A stretch of DNA of 64,000 bases from Stenotrophomonas sp. 704A1 (GTDB taxonomy: Bacteria > Pseudomonadota > Gammaproteobacteria > Xanthomonadales > Xanthomonadaceae), in NCBI RefSeq assembly GCF_030549525.1, contig NZ_CP130831.1:583501-647500 (forward strand), read 5' to 3'. Below the pieces are notes generated by a model, which saw only the letters and a program-made list of their open reading frames with translations, was not told where the DNA came from and ran no database searches. The translations under genes were made by a program, and so were the position numbers. Shown piece by piece: positions 24,287 to 33,830 of the stretch; the first letter of the stretch is position 1, and every line of letters begins with the position of its first letter.

Positions 24287-25690
24287 TCAACTGCGCCCGT
24301 AGGTATCTTCGAAACGCACGATGTCATCCTCGCCCAAATAGCTGCCCGACTGTACTTCGATCAGCTCCAGCGGCAGCTTGCCCGGGTTGCGCAGGCGGTG
24401 GGTCACACCCAGCGGAATGTACGTGCTCTGGTTCTCGCTGAGCAGGATCACCTCGTCGCCACGGGTCACCTCGGCGGTGCCGCTGACCACGATCCAGTGC
24501 TCGGCACGATGGTGGTGCATCTGCAGGCTCAGCGTGCCACCGGGCTTGACCGTGATCCGCTTGACCTGGAAACGCTCGCCGTTGTCGATCGAATCGTAGG
24601 CGCCCCACGGGCGGTACACCTTGCGGTGCCAGGTCGCTTCGCTGCGGCCCTCGGCTTTCAGTTGCGCCACCACGGTCTTGACCTCCTGCATGCGGTCGGC
24701 CCTGCCCACCAGCACCGCATCGTCGGTCTCCACCACGATCACATCGTCCAGGCCAACCATCGCCACCAGGCGCTGGCCGTAGGCATAGGTGTTGCGGCAG
24801 TCGATGGCGATCACATCGCCCTGGTGGGCGTTGCCATCCCCATCCTGCTGCGAGACATCGCGCAGCGCCGTCCATGAACCGACATCGTTCCAGCCTGCGT
24901 CGAGCGGCACGACCACCGCATCGGCGGTCTTTTCCATCACCGCATAGTCGATCGAATCGGACGGCACCGCAGTGAAGGCGTCCTTGTCCAGGCGGGTGAA
25001 ATCGGCATCGCGGCGGGCCTGCTGCCAGGCACTGCGGCTGCCGGCGAGCATCGCCGGCTGGAAGCGCTCCAGTTCCTGCAGGTAGCGCGAGGCCTTGAAC
25101 AGGAACATGCCACTGTTCCAGTAGTACTGGCCGCTGGCCACGTAAGCAGTCGCGGTGTCCAGATCGGGCTTCTCGACGAAGCGTTCGACCGCACGTGCAC
25201 CCTGGCCCTCGGCGGCCTTGATGTAGCCGTAGCCGGTTTCCGGGCCGGTCGGGACGATCCCGAAGGTGACCAGCTTGCCGGCGTCGGCGGCGCCGGCGGC
25301 GCTCTGCACGGCCGCGCGGAAGGCGGCCTCATCGGTGATCACATGGTCGGACGGCAGCACCAGCAGCAGTGCATCGGCGCCATCGCGGGTGGCTTCCAGC
25401 GCAGCCACGGCGATTGCCGGCGCGGTGTTGCGACCGATCGGCTCAAGGATGATCGCGGCCGGTTCGGCGCCGACCTGCTGCAGCTGCTCGGCGGCGACGA
25501 AGCGATGCTCTTCGTTGGCGATCACCAGCGGACCGCGGGCGGCGATCGGGGCGACGCGCTTCCAGGTGGCCTGCAGCATCGTCAGTTCGCCCGCCAAAGG
25601 CAGGAACTGCTTCGGATACGCCTCGCGCGAAAGCGGCCACAGGCGGGTACCGGATCCACCGGACAGGATGACGGGCTGGATGCTGCTCAT
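24287..25690 (-). CDS. xanB: Mannose-1-phosphate guanylyltransferase / mannose-6-phosphate isomerase
   Basis: 467 residues. N-terminal nucleotidyltransferase [15 protein letters not shown], then YPKQFLPL and [17 protein letters not shown]. The C-terminal domain is a cupin isomerase: [20 protein letters not shown] and [20 protein letters not shown]. Bifunctional: fructose-6-phosphate to mannose-6-phosphate, and mannose-1-phosphate plus GTP to GDP-mannose, with XanA in between. Twelve bases downstream of xanA and convergent with rmlD. Confidence 0.95.
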   Translation of the reverse strand: MSSIQPVILSGGSGTRLWPLSREAYPKQFLPLAGELTMLQATWKRVAPIAARGPLVIANEEHRFVAAEQLQQVGAEPAAIILEPIGRNTAPAIAVAALEATRDGADALLLVLPSDHVITDEAAFRAAVQSAAGAADAGKLVTFGIVPTGPETGYGYIKAAEGQGARAVERFVEKPDLDTATAYVASGQYYWNSGMFLFKASRYLQELERFQPAMLAGSRSAWQQARRDADFTRLDKDAFTAVPSDSIDYAVMEKTADAVVVPLDAGWNDVGSWTALRDVSQQDGDGNAHQGDVIAIDCRNTYAYGQRLVAMVGLDDVIVVETDDAVLVGRADRMQEVKTVVAQLKAEGRSEATWHRKVYRPWGAYDSIDNGERFQVKRITVKPGGTLSLQMHHHRAEHWIVVSGTAEVTRGDEVILLSENQSTYIPLGVTHRLRNPGKLPLELIEVQSGSYLGEDDIVRFEDTYGRS

Positions 25691-25701
25691 GCGTTCCTCG
25701 G

Positions 25702-27048
25702 TTACTGCTGGATGAGGCGGGAAATGTCGTCGGTACGAGCCTGCATCAGCGCGGCATCGCCCCGGGCTTCAACGTTCAGTCGCAGCAGCGGCTCGGTGTT
25801 GGAACTGCGCAGGTTGAAGCGCCAGTCGCCGAAGTCGGCGCTGATGCCGTCGGTATGATCCAGAGCCGGTGACTGCGCCGCGAAGTGTTCCATCACGCGT
25901 GCGACCGCGGCCTTGGCATCGGCAACCTTGAAGTTGATTTCGCCGCTGCACGGATAGGCGGCCATGCGGTCTTCGACCCAGTCGGCCAGCGAGCGGCCGC
26001 TTTCGGAGACCAGCTGGGCGATCAGCAGCCAGGGGATCATGCCGGAGTCGGCATAGGCGAATTCGCGGAAGTAGTGGTGGGCACTCATCTCGCCGCCATA
26101 CACCGCGTCTTCGGCGCGCATCTTCTCCTTGATGAAGGCATGGCCGCTCTTGCACAGCACCGGCACGCCACCGGCCTGTTCCACCATCTCCACGGTGTTC
26201 CAGACCAGGCGCGGGTCGTGCACGATCTTGCCGCCCGGCGTACGGTCCAGCGCAGCCTTGGCCAGCAGGCCGACCAGGTAGTAGCCCTCGATGAAGCGGC
26301 CGGTGTGGTCGAAGAAGAAGCAGCGGTCGAAATCGCCGTCCCAGGCGATGCCGAAATCGGCGTTGTGTTCGCGCACGGCCTGCGCGGTGGCCGCGCGGTT
26401 TTCTGGCAGCAGTGGATTGGGAATGCCATTGGGGAAGTTGCCATCGGGTTCGTGGCAGATGCGGACGAATTCGAACGGCAGGTGCGGCGCCAGCAGATCG
26501 ACGATGGCCCCGGCACCGCCGTTGCCCGCGTTGACCACCAGCTTGAGCGGCTTGAGCGTGCTGGCATCGACGTAGGACAACAGGTGCTCGATATAGGCGC
26601 GCTTGTCATGCTGGGCAGTCTGCCCGGCGGTGGCCGGTCGCGCCGGCGCATCATCGGCGGCCACCACGTCGGAAATCGCGAACAGGCCGGTGTCGGAGCT
26701 GATCGGCCGCGCGTTCTCCTTGACCAGCTTCATGCCGTTGTAGTCCATCGGGTTGTGGCTGGCGGTCACCATCACGCCGCCGGCGGCGCCCAGGTGGTCG
26801 GTCTGGAAGTAGACCTCCTCGGTGCCGCACAGACCGATGTCGATGACCTCGCGGCCCGCGCCGCGCAGGCCAGCGGCCAGTGCGTCCTGCAGGGCCGGGC
26901 TGGTCAATCGAACATCGTGGCCCAGCACGACCTTGCCCGGCTGCAGCTGGTCGGCCAGTGCGCTGCCGATGCGGCGGGCCAGATCCTCGTTGAGTTCTTC
27001 CGGCACGCGGCCGCGGATGTCATAGGCCTTGAAGGCGGGCAGGGGCAT
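25702..27048 (-). CDS. xanA: Phosphoglucomutase/phosphomannomutase
   Basis: 448 residues. The active-site phosphoserine is Ser97 in [15 protein letters not shown]. The metal loop is [15 protein letters not shown], sugar specificity is [10 protein letters not shown], and the C-terminal phosphate loop is [15 protein letters not shown]. It interconverts the 1- and 6-phosphates of glucose and mannose, supplying RmlA and XanB. The S. maltophilia orthologue is known as spgM, needed for LPS assembly. Start at [19 protein letters not shown]. Co-directional with xanB. Confidence 0.95.
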   Translation of the reverse strand: MPLPAFKAYDIRGRVPEELNEDLARRIGSALADQLQPGKVVLGHDVRLTSPALQDALAAGLRGAGREVIDIGLCGTEEVYFQTDHLGAAGGVMVTASHNPMDYNGMKLVKENARPISSDTGLFAISDVVAADDAPARPATAGQTAQHDKRAYIEHLLSYVDASTLKPLKLVVNAGNGGAGAIVDLLAPHLPFEFVRICHEPDGNFPNGIPNPLLPENRAATAQAVREHNADFGIAWDGDFDRCFFFDHTGRFIEGYYLVGLLAKAALDRTPGGKIVHDPRLVWNTVEMVEQAGGVPVLCKSGHAFIKEKMRAEDAVYGGEMSAHHYFREFAYADSGMIPWLLIAQLVSESGRSLADWVEDRMAAYPCSGEINFKVADAKAAVARVMEHFAAQSPALDHTDGISADFGDWRFNLRSSNTEPLLRLNVEARGDAALMQARTDDISRLIQQ

Positions 27049-27187
27049 CGCTGGAATCCTTTGTCAGATCAGTTGGCTAGTGTAATCCCAGCGCTGTATG
27101 GGAATCGTTTCCATGCCGCAACGCCACGTGACCGGCGCGCGGGCTGGCCTAGAATGGGGCGATTACATCAACGAAGTGAGGGCGTAG

Positions 27188-27922
27188 ATGAGCAACCCGG
27201 CAACGACCGGCGGCAAGCGCAGCAAGCGTTTCGCCTCCGCGGCGGACGCCCTGCAGGGCGTCATCGCCGATGGCCAGACTCTGGCCGTGGGGGGCTTCGG
27301 CCTGTGCGGCATTCCCGAAGCGCTGATCGCTGCGCTGCGCGACAGCGGCGCCAAGGGCCTGACCGTGATCTCCAACAACGCCGGCGTCGATGGCTTCGGC
27401 CTGGGCCAGCTGCTGGAAACGCGGCAGATCAAGAAGATGATTTCGTCCTACGTGGGCGAAAACAAGGAGTTTGAACGGCAGTTCCTGGCCGGTGAACTGG
27501 AGCTGGAGTTCAACCCGCAGGGCACGCTGGCCGAGCGCCTGCGCGCCGGTGGCGCGGGTATCCCGGCGTTCTTCACCGCCACCGGCTACGGCACGGTGGT
27601 GGCCGAGGGCAAGGAAACCCGCGAATTCGACGGCAAGCACTATGTAATGGAGACCGCGCTGCGCGCCGACGTCGCCCTGGTCAAGGCCTGGAAGGCTGAC
27701 GAGGCCGGCAACCTGGTGTTCCGCAAGACCGCGCGCAACTTCAACCCGGCCTGTGCGATGGCCGGCAAGGTGTGCATCGTGGAAGTGGAGGAGGTGGTGC
27801 CGGTCGGCAGCATCGATCCGGACCAGGTGCACCTGCCGGGCATCTACGTGCACCGGATCGTGCACAACCCCACCCCTGAAAAGCGAATCGAACAGCGCAC
27901 CATCCGCGCGGAGGGCAACTGA
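27188..27922 (+). CDS. 3-oxoacid CoA-transferase subunit A
   Basis: 244 residues. Has the family I CoA transferase alpha motif [16 protein letters not shown], then [37 protein letters not shown] and [19 protein letters not shown]. It matches succinyl-CoA:3-ketoacid CoA transferase subunit A (ScoA/AtoD family). Homologues at this locus in Xanthomonas campestris were named lpsI, from their position beside LPS genes. The beta subunit gene follows after one base. The actual substrate is probably acetoacetate; a role in LPS is unproven. Confidence 0.88.
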   Translation: MSNPATTGGKRSKRFASAADALQGVIADGQTLAVGGFGLCGIPEALIAALRDSGAKGLTVISNNAGVDGFGLGQLLETRQIKKMISSYVGENKEFERQFLAGELELEFNPQGTLAERLRAGGAGIPAFFTATGYGTVVAEGKETREFDGKHYVMETALRADVALVKAWKADEAGNLVFRKTARNFNPACAMAGKVCIVEVEEVVPVGSIDPDQVHLPGIYVHRIVHNPTPEKRIEQRTIRAEGN

Positions 27923-27923
27923 C

Positions 27924-28556
27924 ATGGCGTGGACCCGTGATGAGATGGCCGCACGCGCGGCGCGCGAGTTGACCGATGGCGCCTACGTGAACCTGGGCAT
28001 CGGCCTGCCGACCCTGGTTGCCAACCACATTCCCGACGGCGTGGATGTGTGGCTGCAGTCGGAGAACGGCCTGCTCGGCATCGGCCCGTTTCCGACCGAC
28101 GCCGAGGTCGACGCCGACCTGATCAATGCCGGCAAGCAGACCGTCACCGCGCGTGCCGGTGCCAGCTACTTCGGCAGCCACGACAGCTTCGCGATGATCC
28201 GCGGCGGCCACGTCAACCTGGCCATCCTCGGCGCCATGCAGGTGACCCACAAGGGCGACCTCGCCAACTGGATGGTGCCCGGCAAGATGGTCAAGGGCAT
28301 GGGCGGCGCGATGGACCTGGTGGCCGGCGTGCAGCGCGTCGTGGTGCTGATGGAGCACACCGCCAAGAACGGCGAGCACAAGATCCTGCCAGAGTGCTCG
28401 CTGCCGCTGACCGGCGTCGGCGTGGTCGATCGCATCATCACCGACCTGGCGGTGTTCGATGTCGCCGACGATGGCCTGGTGCTGGTGGAAACCGCGCCGG
28501 GTGTCAGCGAGGACGAACTGAGGGAAAAGACCGGCGTGCCGTTCCGGCGCGGCTGA
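27924..28556 (+). CDS. 3-oxoacid CoA-transferase subunit B
   Basis: 210 residues. The catalytic glutamate is Glu47 in [14 protein letters not shown], which forms the thioester intermediate. The [10 protein letters not shown] loop and the [20 protein letters not shown] segment are typical of ScoB/AtoA. Heterodimer partner of the preceding subunit. Named lpsJ in X. campestris. Ends in a hairpin shared with the convergent WbsX-like gene. Confidence 0.88.
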   Translation: MAWTRDEMAARAARELTDGAYVNLGIGLPTLVANHIPDGVDVWLQSENGLLGIGPFPTDAEVDADLINAGKQTVTARAGASYFGSHDSFAMIRGGHVNLAILGAMQVTHKGDLANWMVPGKMVKGMGGAMDLVAGVQRVVVLMEHTAKNGEHKILPECSLPLTGVGVVDRIITDLAVFDVADDGLVLVETAPGVSEDELREKTGVPFRRG

Positions 28557-28563
28557 TTGAGAT

Positions 28564-28592
28564 GGAGAGGGGGCACATGCGCCCCCTTCTCC
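28564..28592. terminator. Imperfect hairpin between convergent genes
   Basis: GGAGAGGGGG pairs with CCCCCTTCTCC, with one bulged base and a loop around ACATG. Lies between the CoA transferase stop and the WbsX-like gene stop, so it can serve both strands. Confidence 0.55.
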
Positions 28593-28593
28593 T

Positions 28594-30642
28594 TCAGCTG
28601 CGTCGAGCGTAGGTGTAATCGCCGCTGCTGGTGTCGGCCTCACCGAGGCATGCTGCGGCTGTCATGACCTTCAGGCCGGCGTGTTCGCAGCACGCGCCAA
28701 GAATGCGCTCAATGGCGTGGGCCAGTGTTCCATCGATTTGGCCCTGCTCAGCGTCGAAAGCGCTGCGGTACAGATGCGCGTCCAACAGCGGGCGCAGGGC
28801 CTGCAATCGCCACCAGCCCATGCTGCCGGCGCCAAACTGAGTGGCGTCCACTGGTGTTTCCAGCCCAAGCCGCGCCCGCAGCCGTGCCCATGTGGGACCG
28901 TTGCCCCCCATGAACTCGGCGACGGGCAACAGATGTCCTTCGGCGACCACCATGCCCAGTGCGGGGTCGGCCCGGAACGCGGCATGGATGCGTGCGGCAC
29001 GTCCGCCCTGTACCAGCCGTTGCAGCAGTTCCTGCCGCCAATGGTCGCCGTCTGTGCGGTGGGTCGAGCGTTTCGTGTGCAATTTCAGCACCACTTCGTG
29101 CCCCCTCTGCAGCAGCCGTTCGGCGACTTCCAGGAACGGAAGTATGTCGCGACCGTGGTTGTCCACGGCCACGACCTCACCTTCCAGCCCGTGTGCTACC
29201 AAGACCTGCCGAACCTGATCCATCTGTTGTACCGGCGTGGTCACCACGATTGTCCAGTCCAGTGCCGCCTCGCGCAGTGCGGACAATACCTCCGGCAGCG
29301 ATTCCAGGTACCAGGCGTGGAGATGAACTGCCGGTGCCTGACGCGGTGCGGGCGCCGGCGACAACGCCTCGCGGGTGGCCTGCAGCCAGGCATGTCCCAG
29401 CCGCGCATCCGGTTCCAGCACTGCGCCTTCGGCCCACTCGTTCCAGGCATTGATGAACACCATGCGCTGGCTCTGTGGCGCCGCCGACAGGCGCTCATGC
29501 ACGGTGCTGCGCAGCCAGTCACGGTAACCCCGCGGCGAAGCGTGCAGGTAGACGCGCCCGCGGCCGGAACGGCGGGCCTCGTTGTCCCAACCCGGGTTGA
29601 CCCCAGGATAAAGCGGGTAATCGGGCAGGGGACGGGCGGCGATGTCGCTGGCCAGCTCGCGCCAGTCGCGCACGTCGCCATTGAAGTCGGGATTGAGCAG
29701 CCACTGCTGCGCCGACAATGAGCGCGGGTTGCTCATGTTGGGCGGGAACTCAACCGCCGCATCGAAGCCGATGTCGCGCGGGTCGGGGCGTTCGAAGCCC
29801 TGCACATAGGCCAGGTGGATCTCGCCCACGCCGTTGTCGCGGCACCAGCGACGCCAGCGTTCAGCAGTCGCGCGTGCGTCAGGCAGCAGGTGCGGGCGGT
29901 AGACCAGCAGCATCGGTCGGCCATCGACCTTCAGTGCGCGGTGGTCGCGCAGGTACGGCGCCACCTGGGCAATGAATGCCAGGTCGTCCTCGGCGCTGTG
30001 CTGCTGGCCGATCAGGATGTCTTCGTCGCGGCCGTCCCAGCGCCGCGCCCAGTTTTCATTCGCCCAGCACAGGCAGAACGGCAGTTCGATGCTGTCATCC
30101 TGCAGCCAGTGGCGCAGCGGGTCCTCCATCAAGGTGCGGCCGCTGAACCAGTAGTAGTAGAAGCAGAATGCACCAATGCCGTGCTCGGCCGCGAGGCGTG
30201 CCTGATCCCGCATCACCTGAGGGTTGCGCAGATCGTAGAAACCCAGGTCGGCTGGCAGGCGGGGCTGGATGTGGCCCTCGAACTGCGGCAGGGCGCGGGT
30301 CACGTTGCGCCATTCAGTAAAGCCCTTGCCCCACCAGGCGTCATTCTCGGGGAAGGTGTGGAACTGCGGCAGGTAGAACGCGACCAGCGTGGCGGGCATC
30401 GGGTCCGGCAGCGCCGCTTGCTGATGGGGGCGGTGGCCGATCGCCGGCTCGTCGGCACGCCAGCGCAGCTGGGCGCAGGCGCGCGTGCCCCCCCCGTCCT
30501 GCTGGCCCTTGGGCGGCGGCGGTACCCAGTCGCCATGCCGCGCCAACAACCGGGTGCGCAGCCGGTCACGTTGCGCCTGCGGCAGCGGCAAGGCGCGGAA
30601 CACGGCGCGCAGCAACGGGAACAGCGACTGGCGCATGCTCAT
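28594..30642 (-). CDS. WbsX (GH99-like) and RgpF-like two-domain polysaccharide protein
   Basis: 682 residues from ATG 30642, with GGGGAG seven bases upstream. Residues 83-425 are the WbsX / GH99-like domain: VAFYLPQFHTFPENDAWWGK, GFTEWRNVTRALPQF, FCFYYYWFSGRTLMEDPL, WANENWARRWDG and INAWNEWAEGAVLEPD. Residues about 435-640 resemble rhamnan synthesis protein F (RgpF): LHAWYLESLPEVLSALREA, KLHTKRSTH, and EFMGGNGPTWARLRARLGL. Proteins of this type sit in O-antigen and rhamnan loci and probably act in cell-surface glycan synthesis or trimming. No signal peptide is visible, so it appears cytoplasmic. Reaction not established. Confidence 0.82.
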   Translation of the reverse strand: MSMRQSLFPLLRAVFRALPLPQAQRDRLRTRLLARHGDWVPPPPKGQQDGGGTRACAQLRWRADEPAIGHRPHQQAALPDPMPATLVAFYLPQFHTFPENDAWWGKGFTEWRNVTRALPQFEGHIQPRLPADLGFYDLRNPQVMRDQARLAAEHGIGAFCFYYYWFSGRTLMEDPLRHWLQDDSIELPFCLCWANENWARRWDGRDEDILIGQQHSAEDDLAFIAQVAPYLRDHRALKVDGRPMLLVYRPHLLPDARATAERWRRWCRDNGVGEIHLAYVQGFERPDPRDIGFDAAVEFPPNMSNPRSLSAQQWLLNPDFNGDVRDWRELASDIAARPLPDYPLYPGVNPGWDNEARRSGRGRVYLHASPRGYRDWLRSTVHERLSAAPQSQRMVFINAWNEWAEGAVLEPDARLGHAWLQATREALSPAPAPRQAPAVHLHAWYLESLPEVLSALREAALDWTIVVTTPVQQMDQVRQVLVAHGLEGEVVAVDNHGRDILPFLEVAERLLQRGHEVVLKLHTKRSTHRTDGDHWRQELLQRLVQGGRAARIHAAFRADPALGMVVAEGHLLPVAEFMGGNGPTWARLRARLGLETPVDATQFGAGSMGWWRLQALRPLLDAHLYRSAFDAEQGQIDGTLAHAIERILGACCEHAGLKVMTAAACLGEADTSSGDYTYARRS

Positions 30643-30760
30643 CGGGTGGCTCCCCGCGACACGGGGCAATCGGACGGTGGCGACATCTGGGCATCGATCA
30701 TGCCCCCATTTTCGGCGCTGGCGGCCGCGCCGGCAAACGCCGCCGTGCTAGCGTGTGGGA

Positions 30761-31348
30761 ATGCTGTTCCCCGCCGACCTGCCCGATGCCGATGTCCGCC
30801 ACCTGCCGGGCTGGCTGCCTGCCGCCGCGGCCGATGCCGCCATGGCGGCCCTGCAGGCGCAGGTCCCTTGGGAAACCCACCGCATCCGCATGTTCGGCAA
30901 CTGGGTGGATTCGCCCCGGTTGAGCTGCTGGATCGGCGACGCGCAGGCACACTACCGCTATTCCGGCGCCGAGTTCGTGCCGCATCCCTGGCTGCCGCCG
31001 CTGCGGGGGTTGCGTGAACGCCTGCAGGCGCAGGGCGTCGGCGCCTTCAACAGCGTGCTGCTGAACCGTTATCGCGATGGCAGTGACTACATGGGCTGGC
31101 ACAGCGACGACGAACCGGAGCTGGGGCCGTCGCCGCTCATCGCCTCGCTCAGCCTGGGGTCGGCCCGCCGCTTCCTGCTGCGGCGGCGCGACGATCCGGC
31201 GCGCAAGGCCGAATTCCTGCTGGGCCATGGCGATCTGTTGCTGATGGGCGGCAGCACCCAGCGCTATTACCAGCACGCGTTGCCGAAGATGGCGCGGGTG
31301 CAGGGCGAACGCATCAACCTGACCTTCCGCTGGATCCAGCCGCGTTGA
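30761..31348 (+). CDS. AlkB-family 2-oxoglutarate/Fe(II) dioxygenase
   Basis: 195 residues from ATG 30761 (GTG 30755 is possible). Iron ligands His114-x-Asp116 in MGWHSDDEP and His172 in YYQHALPK; the 2-oxoglutarate arginines lie in RINLTFR. The NRYRDGSDYMGWH segment and GSARRFLLR are typical of the ALKBH2/3-like bacterial subgroup, which repairs 1-methyladenine and 3-methylcytosine. E. coli AlkB differs in its N-terminal part. Divergent from the WbsX-like gene; SMAG pair follows. Confidence 0.85.
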   Translation: MLFPADLPDADVRHLPGWLPAAAADAAMAALQAQVPWETHRIRMFGNWVDSPRLSCWIGDAQAHYRYSGAEFVPHPWLPPLRGLRERLQAQGVGAFNSVLLNRYRDGSDYMGWHSDDEPELGPSPLIASLSLGSARRFLLRRRDDPARKAEFLLGHGDLLLMGGSTQRYYQHALPKMARVQGERINLTFRWIQPR

Positions 31349-31357
31349 CCGGGGTTC

Positions 31358-31417
31358 GCTGGGCATGGCCCGGCGCTACCAGGAACAGGCGGCGGTAGCG
31401 CCGGGCCATGCCCGGCG
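31358..31417. repeat. SMAG REP inverted pair
   Basis: A reversed copy ending CATGGCCCGGCGCTACC (to 31380) faces a forward copy GGTAGCGCCGGGCCATGCCC starting at 31394, 13 bases apart (tail to tail). Between the convergent ends of the AlkB gene and the MCE operon. Confidence 0.85.
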
Positions 31418-31433
31418 TGCGAAACGGGCAACC

Positions 31434-32075
31434 TCAGCGCTTCAGCACCTGCTTGTCGCGCTGCCCGCTCACCAGCGTCCAGCCGACCACGTCCTGCGCC
31501 ACCTGCTGCAGGCCGCGCTCGAAGGCCGCCGCGACTGCCGGCACGTCGGTACTGCCCACCGGCTGCAGCTGCCGGAAGGTGCGATCGGCAACCACGCGCT
31601 GGTTGGTCACATCGATCAGCTTGGCGTTGATCTCGATCACCACCGTCGGCGTGGCCTGGCCCTGGTAGTCCGACTCGAAGCGGCGGATATCGGTGGACAG
31701 CTTGTAATCGGCGCGGATGCCGGCCGCGACGCGGGCCACGCCGTGGATGCGCCCGGAGTCCTCGAAGCCGCGCAGCAGGGTGTCTTCGATCATGTCGGTG
31801 GCCGGCTGCGCCCAGCTGGCGCCCTTGTAGATCTCCAGCTCCGACGGGGTCGGTCGCACGTTGATGCGCGGGCTGTCGACCATGCGCGCGGCACTGGGCT
31901 TGGCCAGCACCAGCTGCCAGTCGGCCTGCGGCCAGCTCGGGTCCACCTTCACCTGCACTGCGGGCGAATACAGGGTGACCGGGTTCTTGTCGCCGCTGCC
32001 GAGGATCGAGCAGCCACCCAGCAGGGCGACGGCCGAGGCGCACAGCAGCAGGCGCGGAAGGGTGGTCGGGCTCAT
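31434..32075 (-). CDS. ABC-type transport auxiliary lipoprotein (PqiC/DUF330-like)
   Basis: 213 residues. A lipobox ALLGGC places the lipidated cysteine at 22. The mature protein has the family's pattern: YSPAVQVKVDPSWPQADWQL, RMVDSPRINVRPTPSELEIY, WAQPATDMIEDTLLRGFEDS and RADYKLSTDIRRFESDY. Last gene of an MCE operon (permease, ATPase, MCE protein, lipoprotein); overlaps the MCE gene by four bases. Probably the outer-membrane or periplasmic end of an intermembrane lipid transporter. Confidence 0.85.
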   Translation of the reverse strand: MSPTTLPRLLLCASAVALLGGCSILGSGDKNPVTLYSPAVQVKVDPSWPQADWQLVLAKPSAARMVDSPRINVRPTPSELEIYKGASWAQPATDMIEDTLLRGFEDSGRIHGVARVAAGIRADYKLSTDIRRFESDYQGQATPTVVIEINAKLIDVTNQRVVADRTFRQLQPVGSTDVPAVAAAFERGLQQVAQDVVGWTLVSGQRDKQVLKR

Positions 32076-32998
32076 TTGGGTTCGAACTCCTTCGGTGCGT
32101 CGCGGCCAAGCAGGTAGCGCGCGGGGTTGTTCTCAAGACGGTCGCTGACCCGGCGCAGGTCGCGAATCAGGCCGCGCAGTTCGCCCAGGGTCGGGCCGAG
32201 CTGGCCGAGGCCGTCGTTGGCGAAGCTGTTGATCGCTGCCCGGTTCTCGCCGAGGATCGAATCGGCGTTGCCGGCCGCCGAATCGAGCTTGGCCAGGGTG
32301 GCGTCGAGCTTGTCGATGATGCCCGGCAACTGCTGCACCAGGTTCTTGTCCAGGCGCTCGATGGTGCCGTTGGTGGTCTTCAGCGTGGTGTCCAGGCTAC
32401 GTGCGGCATCGCGCGCGCTGAGCAGCAGCGCCTGCGTGCCCTGGTCACGGTCGGCCAGGCCGCCGCTGATCGTCTCCAGGTTGGCCAGCGTCGCGTTGAT
32501 CGAGGCCACGTTGCGGTCGCTGAGGATCTGGTCCATGCGTTCGACGATGCGGTTGGCAACGTCGGTGATGTTCTGCAGAGCCGAGGGCGTGGTCGGAATG
32601 ATCGGCGCCGGGTCCTTGTTGACCGTGGTCAGCGCCGGCGACTGCGGCGTACCGCCGCTGAGCTGGATGATCGACGGACCGGTCAGGCTGGTGATCGCCA
32701 GTTTGGCGCGGGTATCGGTCTTGACCGGCGTGGTGGAGTTCAGGCGGATGCGCGCGACCACCTGGCGCGGGTCATCCGGCACCAGGTTGAGTTCGGTGAT
32801 CGAACCGACGGCGATGCCGTTGTACTGCACCGGGCTGCCGACCGACAGGCCGGTGACCGCCTCGCGGAACACCACGCGGTATTCCTGCCAGGTGCGGTCC
32901 GAGGAGTACTTGGCCGCCCACAGGCCGAAGGCCAGCAGGGCCAGGCCGGTGATCAGGGTGAACGCGCCGATCAGCACGTAGTTGGCTTTGGTTTCCAT
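32072..32998 (-). CDS. MCE/MlaD family lipid-binding protein
   Basis: 308 residues. One N-terminal membrane anchor (YVLIGAFTLITGLALLAFGL) then a single MCE domain: YRVVFREAVTGLSVGSPVQY, NGIAVGSITELNLVPDDP, and IKTDTRAKLAITSLTGPS-like VKTDTRAKLAITSLTG. The C-terminal half is helical with heptads (KLDATLAKLDSAAGNADSIL), expected to form a hexameric coiled tube in the periplasm. It links the inner-membrane ABC complex with the lipoprotein. Three bases after the ATPase gene. Confidence 0.9.
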   Translation of the reverse strand: METKANYVLIGAFTLITGLALLAFGLWAAKYSSDRTWQEYRVVFREAVTGLSVGSPVQYNGIAVGSITELNLVPDDPRQVVARIRLNSTTPVKTDTRAKLAITSLTGPSIIQLSGGTPQSPALTTVNKDPAPIIPTTPSALQNITDVANRIVERMDQILSDRNVASINATLANLETISGGLADRDQGTQALLLSARDAARSLDTTLKTTNGTIERLDKNLVQQLPGIIDKLDATLAKLDSAAGNADSILGENRAAINSFANDGLGQLGPTLGELRGLIRDLRRVSDRLENNPARYLLGRDAPKEFEPK

Positions 32999-33001
32999 GG
33001 C

Positions 33002-33829
33002 TCAGGCACTCTCGATCTGTTCGCCGCGCGCGGCTCGCGCACGCGGTCCGTGGAAGTATTCCTGGATCCACGGATGATCCAGTTTCTCGATGTCAGGCAG
33101 CGGCGCATTGGCCACGACCTTGCGGTCGGCGATCACCGCCACCCGGTCGCAGATCGCATACAGCGTGTCCAGGTCATGGGTGATCAGGAACACGGTCAGG
33201 CCCAGCGCTTCCTGCAGGGTCTTGATCAGGCGGTCGAAGGCGGCCGCGCCGATCGGGTCCAGCCCGGCGGTGGGTTCATCCAGGAACAGCAGCGGCGGAT
33301 CCAGCGCCAGCGCCCGCGCCAGGCCGGCCCGCTTGCGCATGCCGCCGGACAGCTGCGAAGGCAGCTTGCTGATCGCATCGGCGGGCAGGCCGGCCAGCTT
33401 GACCTTCAACAGCGCCAGTTCGTAATGCCAGCGCTCGGGCAGTTCGCGGTGGTGTTCCTTCAGCGGCACCTGCACGTTCTCGCCAACGGTCAGCGACGAG
33501 AACAGCGCCCCATCCTGGAACAGCACCCCGGTGTTGCGCTCGATGTGCAGGCGGCTTTCGGCATCGTCGGCCCGCGCATCGCGGCCGAGGACCTCGATCT
33601 GCCCCGCGTCCGGCACGCGCAGGCCGAGGATCGAGCGCATCAGCACCGACTTGCCGGTGCCCGAGCCGCCGACCACACCGAGGATCTCGCCGCGGCGCAC
33701 GTCCAGGTCCAGGTCCTCGTGCACGGTCTGGCTGCCGAAGCGGTTGACCAGCCCGCGCACGCGGATGGCCAGCTCATGGCCGTCGCTGTCGCGCATGTCG
33801 AGGGGTTCGGTGGCAGGCGATGTGTTCAT
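33002..33829 (-). CDS. MCE-system ABC transporter ATP-binding protein (MlaF-like)
   Basis: 275 residues. Walker A GGSGTGKS (54-61), signature LSGGMRKRAGLARAL, Walker B LLFLDEPTAGLDP, and switch His in FLITHDLDTLYAI. Closest to MlaF-type ATPases. It energises the permease encoded upstream, one base away. A C-terminal extension (GPRARAARGEQIESA) is typical of Ttg2A/MlaF proteins. Confidence 0.92.
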   Translation of the reverse strand: MNTSPATEPLDMRDSDGHELAIRVRGLVNRFGSQTVHEDLDLDVRRGEILGVVGGSGTGKSVLMRSILGLRVPDAGQIEVLGRDARADDAESRLHIERNTGVLFQDGALFSSLTVGENVQVPLKEHHRELPERWHYELALLKVKLAGLPADAISKLPSQLSGGMRKRAGLARALALDPPLLFLDEPTAGLDPIGAAAFDRLIKTLQEALGLTVFLITHDLDTLYAICDRVAVIADRKVVANAPLPDIEKLDHPWIQEYFHGPRARAARGEQIESA

Positions 33830-33830
33830 C

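Noticed and set aside
25885..27474. A 529-codon plus-strand frame across xanA running into the CoA transferase gene
   Set aside because: It spans two real genes on opposite strands and an intergenic region; no domain recognised.
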